Positions 53,151-61,768 of a DNA stretch of 64,000 nucleotides are shown one piece after another. The DNA comes from Legionella sp. MW5194 (GTDB lineage Bacteria > Pseudomonadota > Gammaproteobacteria > Legionellales > Legionellaceae). Each line of letters begins with the position of its first letter. The stretch's first letter is position 1. Both the position numbers and the translations under genes were made by a program. The notes below the pieces were generated by a model, which saw only the letters and a list, made by a program, of their open reading frames with translations, was not told where the DNA came from and ran no database searches. The stretch is taken from positions 1,550,001 through 1,614,000 of the forward strand of contig NZ_CP045732.1 of the NCBI RefSeq assembly GCF_016864235.1. The letters run 5' to 3'.

Positions 53151-54284
53151 ATGAGCAGTAAAGTCAACCTGTTGAATTTTAATTACCAGCAAATGCGGGA
53201 TTTTTTCACCGAGCTGGGTGAAAAGCCTTTTCGTGCCCAGCAGGTGCTGCAATGGATTCATCAGGCTGGCTTTCATGATTTTTCGCAAATGACCAATCTG
53301 GGCAAGGCACTGCGCGACAAACTGTCGCAGGTGGCTGAAATTCGTCTGCCGGAAATCGTTGCCTGTCAGAAATCCAGCGATGGAACCCATAAATGGCTGC
53401 TCAAGCTGGATTGTGGCAATTCGATTGAAACGGTCTTTATTCCCGAAGCGACGCGCGGAACTCTGTGCGTATCTTCTCAGGTCGGTTGTGGTTTGAACTG
53501 CAGTTTCTGCTCCACGGCCAAGCAGGGATTTAACCGTAATCTGAGCACGGCTGAAATCATAGGCCAGGTCTGGCTGGCGGCTCGCGAGTTGTCAACAAGC
53601 CAGGGTCACCATGACAAAAAGGTCACCAACGTGGTGATGATGGGCATGGGTGAGCCTTTGCTTAATTTTGACAATGTCGTGACGGCCATGGATTTAATGA
53701 TGGATGATTTTTCCTATGGTCTTTCCAAGCGTCGTGTGACATTAAGTACTTCCGGCGTACTGCCGGATCTTATCCGCTTAAGGGAAGTAAGCCCTGTGTC
53801 ACTCGCTGTCTCGCTTCACGCACCAACCGACGAATTGCGTAATGTGCTGGTCCCCATCAATAAGAAATACCCCCTGGCCAAACTGATGGAAGTCTGCCGG
53901 ACTTACTTCAAGGATGAGCCTAAGCGCAAGGTGACTTTTGAATACGTCATGTTAAAAGGGGTTAATGATCAACCCGAACATGCCAATCAATTAATCAAAT
54001 TGCTGCATAATGTTCCCGCAAAAGTGAATTTGATTCCGTTTAATCCATTCCCCATGACACAATACGAGCGCTCATCCAGAGAGACGATTGATGCCTTCAG
54101 GGATAAATTAATTGCCAAGGGAATCAATACCATAACCCGAAAAACCCGTGGCGATGACATCGATGCTGCCTGTGGTCAGTTGGCCGGAAAGGTCAACGAT
54201 CGCACGAGTCGTTCTCAACGTTGGCAAAAATTACATTTCATGCCTAAAAAACCAGAGGGATTTAACGAAGAATCCTTCACATAA
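53151..54284 (+). CDS. rlmN: Dual-specificity 23S rRNA/tRNA adenine-C2 methyltransferase
   Basis: RlmN is a radical-SAM enzyme that methylates C2 of A2503 in 23S rRNA and A37 of some tRNAs. The 377-residue product has the cluster motif CGLNCSFC (CX3CX2C) in [20 protein letters not shown], then [27 protein letters not shown] and the C-terminal catalytic Cys in [13 protein letters not shown]. The N terminus ([19 protein letters not shown]) is typical. It follows ndk by 18 bases. Confidence 0.97.
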   Translation: MSSKVNLLNFNYQQMRDFFTELGEKPFRAQQVLQWIHQAGFHDFSQMTNLGKALRDKLSQVAEIRLPEIVACQKSSDGTHKWLLKLDCGNSIETVFIPEATRGTLCVSSQVGCGLNCSFCSTAKQGFNRNLSTAEIIGQVWLAARELSTSQGHHDKKVTNVVMMGMGEPLLNFDNVVTAMDLMMDDFSYGLSKRRVTLSTSGVLPDLIRLREVSPVSLAVSLHAPTDELRNVLVPINKKYPLAKLMEVCRTYFKDEPKRKVTFEYVMLKGVNDQPEHANQLIKLLHNVPAKVNLIPFNPFPMTQYERSSRETIDAFRDKLIAKGINTITRKTRGDDIDAACGQLAGKVNDRTSRSQRWQKLHFMPKKPEGFNEESFT

Positions 54285-54381
54285 GCGTTTTGAAATTCGG
54301 GTATTCATGGTTATAATGCTCAATCTTTTCTAACGCGTTGTGATTACTGTGTTAAGACAATTACGCTTGCCATTGAATTCA

Positions 54382-55221
54382 ATGAAAGACCAAGCTCGTT
54401 CAATCGCCGGTTTCTCGCCGTTTATACCGACTCAAGCCATTTCCCGTGCATTCCGCTTTCTCTTTTTTTGCGGCCTGCTGCTCTTACTGCAGTCCTGCCA
54501 GCACAGCATGGACGCCAAGCGGCAAAAAGCGGAAAATGTCCAGAAACTAAGCGATGCTGCCTCATTCAATGTGCAGCTGGGTATGGGGTATTTAAAGCAG
54601 GGCGATCGGCCGCGGGCGAAACGCAAATTGCTCACCGCGCTGGAGTTGGCGCCCGATTCACCTGATGTGAATGTGGCCATGGCTTATTTTCTTGAAAAAA
54701 CAGGCGACATGGAGGAGGCCCGTGTTTATTATAAAAAAGCCTTGTCTTTAGCACCCAACAGCGGGGCGCAGCTTAATAATTACGGTACTTTTTTATGTCG
54801 CGCCGGTAAATACAACGAAGCAGAAAGCTACTTTTTGAAAGCCGTGAGCGATGTGCATTATGTCCACAGCGCCGGAGCTTACGAAAACGCCGGATTATGC
54901 GCCGCGGCTGTGCCCGATTATGCCAAAGCGGAAACCTATTTCAGCAAGGCCCTGGAACAGGATCCTGAGCGTAAACAATCGCTTCTCGAATTAACCACAA
55001 TCGCAATGAAGCAAAGCCAGCCTGAAAAGGCGCTGAAATATTTACAGAAGTATCAGGAATTATCGTTAAACGATCCTGTCTTGCTAAGCCTGGCGGCGGA
55101 TGCCGCGACCAAACTGGGGAAAGCAGAGGTTGCAGCGGATTACCAAGCGCGCCTGACTAAATTAACCCGTAATACCGACTATGCCGGAGATAAAAATGAA
55201 TTCGACAGTGCCAATGGATGA
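54382..55221 (+). CDS. pilW: Type IV pilus biogenesis/stability TPR lipoprotein
   Basis: PilW/PilF is an outer-membrane lipoprotein pilotin needed for type IV pilus assembly. The protein has an N-terminal hydrophobic segment ending in a lipobox-like LLLLLQSC (Cys39 from this start). About five TPR repeats follow (ASFNVQLGMGYLKQGDRPRA, DVNVAMAYFLEKTGDMEEAR, AQLNNYGTFLCRAGKYNEAE). The start is uncertain: the ATG at 54382 lacks a clear site, and a GTG at 54340 after a TATAAT at 54312 is the alternative. Its end overlaps rodZ by 26 bases. The position between rlmN and rodZ supports the call. Confidence 0.87.
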   Translation: MKDQARSIAGFSPFIPTQAISRAFRFLFFCGLLLLLQSCQHSMDAKRQKAENVQKLSDAASFNVQLGMGYLKQGDRPRAKRKLLTALELAPDSPDVNVAMAYFLEKTGDMEEARVYYKKALSLAPNSGAQLNNYGTFLCRAGKYNEAESYFLKAVSDVHYVHSAGAYENAGLCAAAVPDYAKAETYFSKALEQDPERKQSLLELTTIAMKQSQPEKALKYLQKYQELSLNDPVLLSLAADAATKLGKAEVAADYQARLTKLTRNTDYAGDKNEFDSANG

Positions 55222-55768
55222 AGCCCCAGCAGAGAACCCCATACACAACCCAGGTGCCCAGTTAGCCCATATCCGGGAAAAAAAGGGGTACAGCCGTGAA
55301 TACGTCGCAGGCAAATTGCATTTAAGGGTGCGATTAATTGAGCTCCTTGAAGAAGATGCCTATGATCAGATGCCGGAGCCAGTGTTTGTTAAAGGTTATT
55401 TTCGCGCCTATGCCAAATTACTGGGTGTTGCGCCTGAGCCTTATGTGTCGTCTTTTAATAAAACCGCAGTGGCTGAACGCAAGCCTGAAAAAGCAGCGTT
55501 ATGGCAAAGCAAGCGGGAATCCCATCGCGGTGAGCGTGCCGTGCGTTGGATAACCGCCTGTATCGTCATTGCTGCGGTGGCGGCAGTGAGCTTCTGGTGG
55601 CAGAAAAACAGCGATCAACTCTTTTTTTCGAAAGGCGATGGTCAGGTGGCTTCGCTGAAAAAGCCTGAAGCGGAGGGAGAAGAAAAACAGGTGGAAGTCA
55701 AACTGACCGATATTTCCAAGATGCAATCCATGTTTCGATTAAATTCAGACACCTCAACGGAGAAGTAA
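55196..55768 (+). CDS. rodZ: Short RodZ-like helix-turn-helix membrane protein
   Basis: RodZ links the MreB cytoskeleton to the membrane and helps rod shape. This 190-residue protein has the N-terminal HTH_25 domain (about residues 20-85: GAQLAHIREKKGYSREYVAG, PVFVKGYFRAYAKLLGV). A basic juxtamembrane region and one transmembrane helix follow (about 116-135). Only about 50 charged residues come after the membrane, so the periplasmic DUF4115 beta domain of longer RodZ proteins is absent. The ATG has a CGGAG site. The location between pilW and hisS is the classical rodZ slot. Confidence 0.83.
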   Translation: MNSTVPMDEAPAENPIHNPGAQLAHIREKKGYSREYVAGKLHLRVRLIELLEEDAYDQMPEPVFVKGYFRAYAKLLGVAPEPYVSSFNKTAVAERKPEKAALWQSKRESHRGERAVRWITACIVIAAVAAVSFWWQKNSDQLFFSKGDGQVASLKKPEAEGEEKQVEVKLTDISKMQSMFRLNSDTSTEK

Positions 55769-55769
55769 T

Positions 55770-57062
55770 TTGGTTGAGAGAATTCAAGCAATTCGGGGTA
55801 TGAACGATGTACTGCCCCATCAGACAGAGTCCTGGCGTAATCTGGAAACAGCGTTCATCCAGTGTCTGTCCCAATACGGCTATCAGGAAATACGATTTCC
55901 CCTGGTCGAAAGTACGCAACTGTTTAAACGAACCATCGGAGAGGTCACCGATATCGTTGAAAAAGAAATGTACACCTTCACCGATTTAAACGGGGATAGT
56001 CTGACCCTGCGTCCGGAAGGGACAGCGGGCTGCCTGCGTGCCTGCCTTGAGCATGGCTTGTTGCATAACCAGCAGCAGAAATTATGGTACATGGGTCCGA
56101 TGTACCGCCATGAAAAACCGCAAAAAGGGCGCTACCGTCAATTTAACCAGTTTGGTGTGGAAGTGTTGGGTATTGATGGCGTCGCCATCGAACTGGAGCT
56201 TCTGGCGCTTTGCATCCGGCTATGGAAAAAACTCGGTATTGAACAGTCGGTGCGTTTACAGATCAATACGTTGGGCGAACTTTCCGAGCGGCAGCATTAC
56301 AAAGAAAAGCTGGTGCAGTTTTTTAAAGCCAATCTGTCGGTTCTGGATGAGGACAGTTTAAGGCGTCTTGAAAAAAACCCATTACGTATTCTCGACAGTA
56401 AAAACCCGGATATACAGGCGTTGGTGAGTCAGGCTCCGCGTCTCATGGATTCACTCAGTGATGAAAGCCGGCGCCATTTTGATGCCCTGTGCGCAGGCCT
56501 TGAGAAACTGGGCATCGCTTATGAGGTCAATCCCTTTCTGGTTCGGGGACTGGATTATTATGGCCATACGGTGTTTGAATGGGTTACTGACCAGTTGGGA
56601 AGCCAGGCGACCGTCTGTGCGGGCGGGCGTTACGATGCTCTGGTCGAGCATTTAGGCGGCAACAAAACACCGGCCATTGGTTTTGCCATGGGTGAAGAGC
56701 GCTTGCTGCTGCTGATGGAAACCTTGCACTGTGCGCCACAATCCTGCAAAAAACCTTCGCTGTTTCTCATTGCCAGCGGAGATGAGGCAATGATGCGCGC
56801 GTTGACGCTGGCTGAAGAGCTACGTCAGCTGAACGCAGAGTGGTGCGTCATGACCAATACGGTTGGCGGAGGCTTTAAAAGCCAGTTTAAGAAAGCCGAC
56901 AAGAGCGGCGCTGATTTTGCCCTGATTCTTGGGGAAGATGAAGTAAAAAGCGGACTGGTGAGCCTTAAAAACTTGCGTAATCAGGAAGATCAGGTCACTA
57001 TCCCACAACAGGATTTAGCAACTCATTTACAGACTATCTTGGATGATGGCAGGAGAAGATGA
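55770..57062 (+). CDS. hisS: Histidyl-tRNA synthetase
   Basis: This class II aminoacyl-tRNA synthetase charges tRNA-His. The 430-residue product shows IQAIRGMNDVLP at the N terminus, TDIVEKEMYTF, motif 2 (LRPEGTAGCLRA; YRHEKPQKGRYRQFNQFGVE), the His-specific LVRGLDYYGHTVFEW, GGRYDALVEHLGG and motif 3 (GFAMGEERLLLLM), with an anticodon-binding C-terminal domain. The start is a TTG, 7 bases after CGGAG and one base after the rodZ stop. ispG, usually between rodZ and hisS, is absent. Confidence 0.97.
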   Translation: MVERIQAIRGMNDVLPHQTESWRNLETAFIQCLSQYGYQEIRFPLVESTQLFKRTIGEVTDIVEKEMYTFTDLNGDSLTLRPEGTAGCLRACLEHGLLHNQQQKLWYMGPMYRHEKPQKGRYRQFNQFGVEVLGIDGVAIELELLALCIRLWKKLGIEQSVRLQINTLGELSERQHYKEKLVQFFKANLSVLDEDSLRRLEKNPLRILDSKNPDIQALVSQAPRLMDSLSDESRRHFDALCAGLEKLGIAYEVNPFLVRGLDYYGHTVFEWVTDQLGSQATVCAGGRYDALVEHLGGNKTPAIGFAMGEERLLLLMETLHCAPQSCKKPSLFLIASGDEAMMRALTLAEELRQLNAEWCVMTNTVGGGFKSQFKKADKSGADFALILGEDEVKSGLVSLKNLRNQEDQVTIPQQDLATHLQTILDDGRRR

Positions 57063-57736
57063 TGTCGGTTTATATGACTGAAGAAGAGCAATTAGAAGCG
57101 ATTAAAAAATGGTGGAATCGTTACAGCACGATGATTACAGTAATCCTGTCTTTTATCATGTTGGGCGCCGCCGGCTACAAATATTGGCATTGGCATCAGG
57201 AAAAAATAAATACTCAGGCGTCGTCTGCCTATGAGCACCTGATGGTTGCCTTTTCCAATCATGATAATAAAGGCATTAAAGCCTATGCCAATCAGTTAAT
57301 TAACGACTACGGTCAGACGGTTTATGCCGATGCGGCAAGAATGACGCTGGCAAAACTGCTGGTTACCAGGGAAAAATACAACGAAGCAAGGGACATGCTG
57401 AGTCAGGTCGCCTCAGCATCCCGGGTTTCTGCGTTAAAACAGATTGCTAAAATACGCATTGCCCGTTTGCTGCTGGCTGAAAAATCCTATGACAAGGCTT
57501 TAACGGAGTTGTCAGTGGTGGATGACAATGCCTATATGCCGGTCATTAATGAATTGAAAGGCGATATTTATGCGGCAACCGGTAAATATCAGCAGGCGAT
57601 TATTTCCTATAAGGAAGCCATCACGGAAGTGCGTACGCACGGCATGGGCAATCTCTTCTTAGAGATGAAGACCAATGAATTGGCGGCCATGACCCAGTCC
57701 ACCACCATGGATAATCATTCCTTACAAGCTGCATGA
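57059..57736 (+). CDS. yfgM: YfgM family membrane-anchored TPR protein
   Basis: YfgM is an ancillary SecYEG-translocon protein with a periplasmic TPR-like domain that works with PpiD. The 225-residue product has a short cytoplasmic start (TEEEQLEAIKKWWNRY), one membrane helix (about residues 24-42) and helical repeats (YADAARMTLAKLLVTREKYN; LKGDIYAATGKYQQAIISYK). Two in-frame ATGs (57059 and 57062) lie behind AGGAG and overlap the hisS stop. The hisS-yfgM-bamB order is conserved. Confidence 0.92.
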   Translation: MMSVYMTEEEQLEAIKKWWNRYSTMITVILSFIMLGAAGYKYWHWHQEKINTQASSAYEHLMVAFSNHDNKGIKAYANQLINDYGQTVYADAARMTLAKLLVTREKYNEARDMLSQVASASRVSALKQIAKIRIARLLLAEKSYDKALTELSVVDDNAYMPVINELKGDIYAATGKYQQAIISYKEAITEVRTHGMGNLFLEMKTNELAAMTQSTTMDNHSLQAA

Positions 57737-57748
57737 GAAAGAGGTTTT

Positions 57749-58915
57749 ATGTTTTTTAAGTTGAGTAAAAGTATGATGGCGCTGGCTCTGATTGGTTTGT
57801 TGCCAGCTTGCAGTAAAATTGATGATTACATGCTCGGTAAGGACAACACGCCGCAACCTTCCGAGTTAAAGCCGGTTAAAGCGAAAGTGACTCTCGTTGA
57901 AAAATGGAATGCCCCTGTCGGAAGTTCGCGAAAAAATGAGGCCTATCTCCGCTTAAGACCCACTGTCTCCGGTAATATTCTGTACAGTGCGGATCATAAC
58001 GGCTATGTTCAGGCCATTGATAAATCCACAGGCACTCAGCAATGGGCTAAAAAAATCCCCTACACGCTGGTCAGCGGCCCTGCGGTTGGCCAGGGCAGTT
58101 TGATATTGGCTACGGATGATTCATCCATTGTTGCCTTAAAGCAAAGCGATGGTTCAGAACTCTGGAAAGCCAATGTGTCCGGTGAAGTATTGGCAAAACC
58201 CATTATTGCTCAAAACAAGGTCATCGCTAAAACGATTGATGGTAACCTCTATGCTTTTGATGTGCACTCCGGTGAGAAAAAATGGGTTTCTGTCCATGGC
58301 GCTCCCAGCCTGATTCTTAAAGCCAGCTCGTCGCCTGTAGTCAGTGGCAATGTGGTTGTTGTCGGCTATTCGGATGGCAAAATGGATGCCGTTGATCTGG
58401 AGTCCGGGCATTTGTTGTGGCAAAAAAGCATTGTCTATGCAACGGGGTCAAGCGACGTGGAAAGGTTGGTGGATATTGATGCCGATCCAATTATTCGAGG
58501 CAATGTGGCGATTCTTGGCAGTTACCAGGGTTACATTGGTGCCTTGTCACTGACGGATGGGCAGTTCCTGTGGAACAAACCCGTGTCGTTGTATAAAAAC
58601 ATGGTCGTTCGCGGTAATAGCCTGTATCTGACTGACAGTGATGACGTCATTTGGGACATCAATACCCGTAATGGTCAGGTCAATTGGAAACAGGTTGCGC
58701 TAAAAGCGAGGGGATTGACCGAGCCTGTATTGATGGGGAATCGACTGTTTGTGGGCGATAAAACCGGCACAATGCACGTGTTGTCAACCCAAACTGGGGA
58801 ATTTCTCGCCAGGGCGCCCATGAGTGGCGCGGTAAGTGTGGCGCCGCTGGCGTTAGGTAACAATCTCTACGTCATGACCTCCAATGGGAAGTTAAGCCGT
58901 TACACAGTGAGCTAA
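57749..58915 (+). CDS. bamB: Outer-membrane assembly lipoprotein BamB
   Basis: BamB is the beta-propeller lipoprotein of the BAM complex that inserts outer-membrane proteins. The 388-residue product has a signal and lipobox (LLPACSK, Cys21). Repeated PQQ-like propeller blades follow (YVQAIDKSTGTQQWAKKIPY, IVALKQSDGSELWKANVSGE, LYAFDVHSGEKKWVSV, AVDLESGHLLWQKSI). The ATG has a GAGG site 12 bases after yfgM. der follows by three bases. Confidence 0.95.
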   Translation: MFFKLSKSMMALALIGLLPACSKIDDYMLGKDNTPQPSELKPVKAKVTLVEKWNAPVGSSRKNEAYLRLRPTVSGNILYSADHNGYVQAIDKSTGTQQWAKKIPYTLVSGPAVGQGSLILATDDSSIVALKQSDGSELWKANVSGEVLAKPIIAQNKVIAKTIDGNLYAFDVHSGEKKWVSVHGAPSLILKASSSPVVSGNVVVVGYSDGKMDAVDLESGHLLWQKSIVYATGSSDVERLVDIDADPIIRGNVAILGSYQGYIGALSLTDGQFLWNKPVSLYKNMVVRGNSLYLTDSDDVIWDINTRNGQVNWKQVALKARGLTEPVLMGNRLFVGDKTGTMHVLSTQTGEFLARAPMSGAVSVAPLALGNNLYVMTSNGKLSRYTVS

Positions 58916-58918
58916 TCG

Positions 58919-60307
58919 ATGATACCTGTTATTGCTTTGGTCGGTCGGCCCAATGTGGGAAAATCGACGCTTTTTAATCGTCTGACACGTACACAAGATG
59001 CTCTGGTGGCTGATTTTCCAGGCTTAACCCGTGATCGCCAATACGGTGAAGCGGTTTATGAAAACAGACCCTTTATCGTGATTGATACCGGCGGTGTCGG
59101 CGTTGAAGACGAGGCGGTGGATGAACTGATGTCCAGGCAGTCAGAGATTGCTTTGGACGAAGCCAACATCGTGCTTTTTCTGGTTGATGCGAGAGCGGGT
59201 TTAACTGGTATTGATGAGCAAATTGCGCTGCAGTTACGGAAAATCAATAAACCGGTTTTTGTGGTGGTCAATAAAAGCGATGGTCTTGATGAGGAAATTG
59301 CTTCCGCTGAATTTCAATCCTTAGGCTTCAATCAACTGTATGCCATTTCGGCTGCCCATGGACGCGGAATGCATTCCTTGCTTCGCGCCATGACCCAGGA
59401 TTTCCCGCAGGCCTCAGAGGATGAAGACACGGGTGAAAAAGGCATTAAAATCGCCTTTGTTGGACGTCCCAACGTGGGTAAATCCACCCTGGTTAACCGC
59501 ATCCTCGGTGAGGAGCGGGTCGTGGTGTATGATATGCCCGGAACCACCCGCGACAGTATTGCCATCCCCTTTGTCCGCGATGAAAAAAATTACATTCTGA
59601 TTGATACCGCCGGTGTGCGTCGACGTTCGCGCGTCGATGAGAAAATTGAAAAATTCTCCATTATCAAAACCTTGCAGTCCATTCGCGAGTCCCACGTCTG
59701 CCTCATGCTTCTTGATGCGCGTGAGGGTTTAACCGAACAAGACATGCACCTGTTGGGCTTTATTGTTGAATCAGGCAAAGCCCTGGTGGTTGTCGTCAAC
59801 AAATGGGATGGGCTGGAGGATGCGCATAAAGAGCATGTCAAAGACGAATTGGCTCGCCGTCTTCACTTTGTCCAGTTCGCGAAAACCCGTTTCATTTCAG
59901 CCTTGCACGGCAGCGGGGTTGGTTTATTGTTCAATGACATTGAACAGGCTTATCGTTCCGCCATGCAAGGGTTATCGACACCTAAATTGACCCGGCTGCT
60001 GCAGGATTTGGTAACCCAGCACAATCCACCTTTAGTCAGCGGCCGCCGGATTAAATTGCGCTATGCCCATGCTGGCGGACACAATCCGCCGATTATCGTG
60101 ATTCACGGCAATCAACTGGATGCCTTGCCGGACAGTTACAAACGCTATTTAACCAATGCGTTTATTCATCACCTTGATTTAGTGGGAACCCCCTTGAAAC
60201 TGGAATTCAGAGGCAGTGAAAATCCATTCAAAGGCAAAAAAAATAAATTAAGTGAACGGCAGGTTAAACGCAAAAGACGGTTGATGAAACATGTGAAAAA
60301 GCGCTAG
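58919..60307 (+). CDS. der: Ribosome-associated GTPase Der (EngA)
   Basis: Der is an essential double-domain GTPase for 50S subunit maturation. The 462-residue product has two complete G domains. The first has [18 protein letters not shown] and NKSD. The second has [33 protein letters not shown] and NKWD. A C-terminal KH-like domain follows ([20 protein letters not shown]) with a basic tail. It ends the ndk-to-der block. Its stop interlocks with that of the convergent regulator gene. Confidence 0.98.
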   Translation: MIPVIALVGRPNVGKSTLFNRLTRTQDALVADFPGLTRDRQYGEAVYENRPFIVIDTGGVGVEDEAVDELMSRQSEIALDEANIVLFLVDARAGLTGIDEQIALQLRKINKPVFVVVNKSDGLDEEIASAEFQSLGFNQLYAISAAHGRGMHSLLRAMTQDFPQASEDEDTGEKGIKIAFVGRPNVGKSTLVNRILGEERVVVYDMPGTTRDSIAIPFVRDEKNYILIDTAGVRRRSRVDEKIEKFSIIKTLQSIRESHVCLMLLDAREGLTEQDMHLLGFIVESGKALVVVVNKWDGLEDAHKEHVKDELARRLHFVQFAKTRFISALHGSGVGLLFNDIEQAYRSAMQGLSTPKLTRLLQDLVTQHNPPLVSGRRIKLRYAHAGGHNPPIIVIHGNQLDALPDSYKRYLTNAFIHHLDLVGTPLKLEFRGSENPFKGKKNKLSERQVKRKRRLMKHVKKR

Positions 60308-61578
60308 TCTTCGGGGGAAGGTGAAATGACCGGCTCGTAAACGTACACCAGGATGTTGTGCAGGGCGGTGATCCGATTAATTAACTCATCGTCCAGTTTG
60401 CAGCCTTTTTTAAGAAAAATAAAGCCTTCACTCGATTTCAAATCCCGGGATAACACCATGCCGCTGAGTAGCTGATGCGGCTCCAGGGCTTTTTCCATCA
60501 AAGCGGTTTGTTGTTCCGGCAACGAGGTAATTATATCCATAAACAACAGCAATAATTTTCGATCGTAACGTTCTTCATTTTCTTTCATGTAAGCCAAGGC
60601 TTGTTTGGCTGGGTATTTCTCCTGAAAAATCAAGCCATACATTAATTCATTGTAATCAACAGCGATGGCGAGAATGGCGGCATAAAGCGGTATGGAGTCG
60701 CCTTTTACTCCATGCGGATACCCTTTGCCATTGAAGCGCTCGCGATGGTAAAGGATGGTATTAACGACCTCTTTTAATGAAGGAAAAGCAGAAAGCGACA
60801 TGGCGCCTAAAATCGGGTATTGCTTGAATTCCTGGTATTCTCTGGTCGTCAGTTGGGCAAAGGGTTTAAATCGTATCTCCTCACGCAACCCATTGCGTCC
60901 CAGATTATGAAGCATGGCCGCAAGGTAAATGGTTTGAATTTCCTTGTCATTGAGGTGCATGGCTTTTGCCAAAAGTTTAGCGTGGGTGGCTACTTTGCGG
61001 GAATACCCCTTGTTGTGATTTTCATTTAATTCCTGAATGGATAAAAAAACCTGGATGGCTGCTTCATGGGTTTCCTGTAAATCAGCGTAGCTGCGATGCA
61101 ACTCCGCGGTACGCTTCTGGATTTTTTCTTCCAATTGACTGTTTAGAATTTTCAATTTTTCATTTTGTTGATTAATCAGTTCCTGCATGATGCGATTTTG
61201 ATCACGCAGTAATTTGTTTTCCAGCATGCTGTTAATAGCACTTAACATTTCCTCCTTCTTAGAGGACTTGGCAAGGTAATAATTCACCTGACCGACGTTA
61301 ATCGCGGCAATTGCCGTGTGAATGTCATCGTAACCCGTCATTAGGATACGCCTGACATCAGGCCAACGTTCTGCGGCTTCTTTCAGGAATTCCGCACCAT
61401 TCATCTGTGGCATGCGCATGTCAGAAATAATGATGTCAATGGGGTTATTTTCAAGGATGTTAAGACCGTCCATCGCGGATTTAGCAATATGCACTTTGTA
61501 TCCCTCAGGCGTCAGTGTTCGCTGCAGACTGATAAGCGTGCTGGGTTCGTCGTCAACGATTAACAATGTGGGCTGCAC
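60304..61578 (-). CDS. Response regulator with a degenerate HD-GYP output domain
   Basis: This 424-residue RpfG-like protein has an N-terminal receiver domain (phosphoacceptor Asp53 in IISDMRMP, Lys104 in YLAKSS), a coiled-coil linker (about 120-175) and an HD-GYP domain (about 180-345). The GYP half is present ([13 protein letters not shown]). The HD pair is His224-Asn225 (MLHNLGRNG), and the downstream metal His is Tyr254 (KQYPILGA). Loss of these ligands suggests it no longer hydrolyses cyclic-di-GMP and acts as a sensor or partner protein. The start is a GTG with a GGGAGG site. No sensor kinase is adjacent. Confidence 0.82.
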   Translation of the reverse strand: MQPTLLIVDDEPSTLISLQRTLTPEGYKVHIAKSAMDGLNILENNPIDIIISDMRMPQMNGAEFLKEAAERWPDVRRILMTGYDDIHTAIAAINVGQVNYYLAKSSKKEEMLSAINSMLENKLLRDQNRIMQELINQQNEKLKILNSQLEEKIQKRTAELHRSYADLQETHEAAIQVFLSIQELNENHNKGYSRKVATHAKLLAKAMHLNDKEIQTIYLAAMLHNLGRNGLREEIRFKPFAQLTTREYQEFKQYPILGAMSLSAFPSLKEVVNTILYHRERFNGKGYPHGVKGDSIPLYAAILAIAVDYNELMYGLIFQEKYPAKQALAYMKENEERYDRKLLLLFMDIITSLPEQQTALMEKALEPHQLLSGMVLSRDLKSSEGFIFLKKGCKLDDELINRITALHNILVYVYEPVISPSPED

Positions 61579-61768
61579 AGCGTATCCTCCCTGAACGCGG
61601 CGTGAGCATTTTTATAGTATAAGACAAATTTATCAGGTCAGTGACTTGACATACCACTGGAAAGTGATTGATATAGCTAAAAATTAATTAATTTCCATGT
61701 CAGGCGCCAGTCTTTTAATGAATCAGGGCTTAGGTGAGTGGGCGGACAGTATCAGAGAAGGTTTAAGG

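Noticed and set aside
61646-61675. Perfect TTGACA upstream of the amidase
   Set aside because: No acceptable -10 at 16-18 bases; the nearest TATAGC is about 20 bases away.
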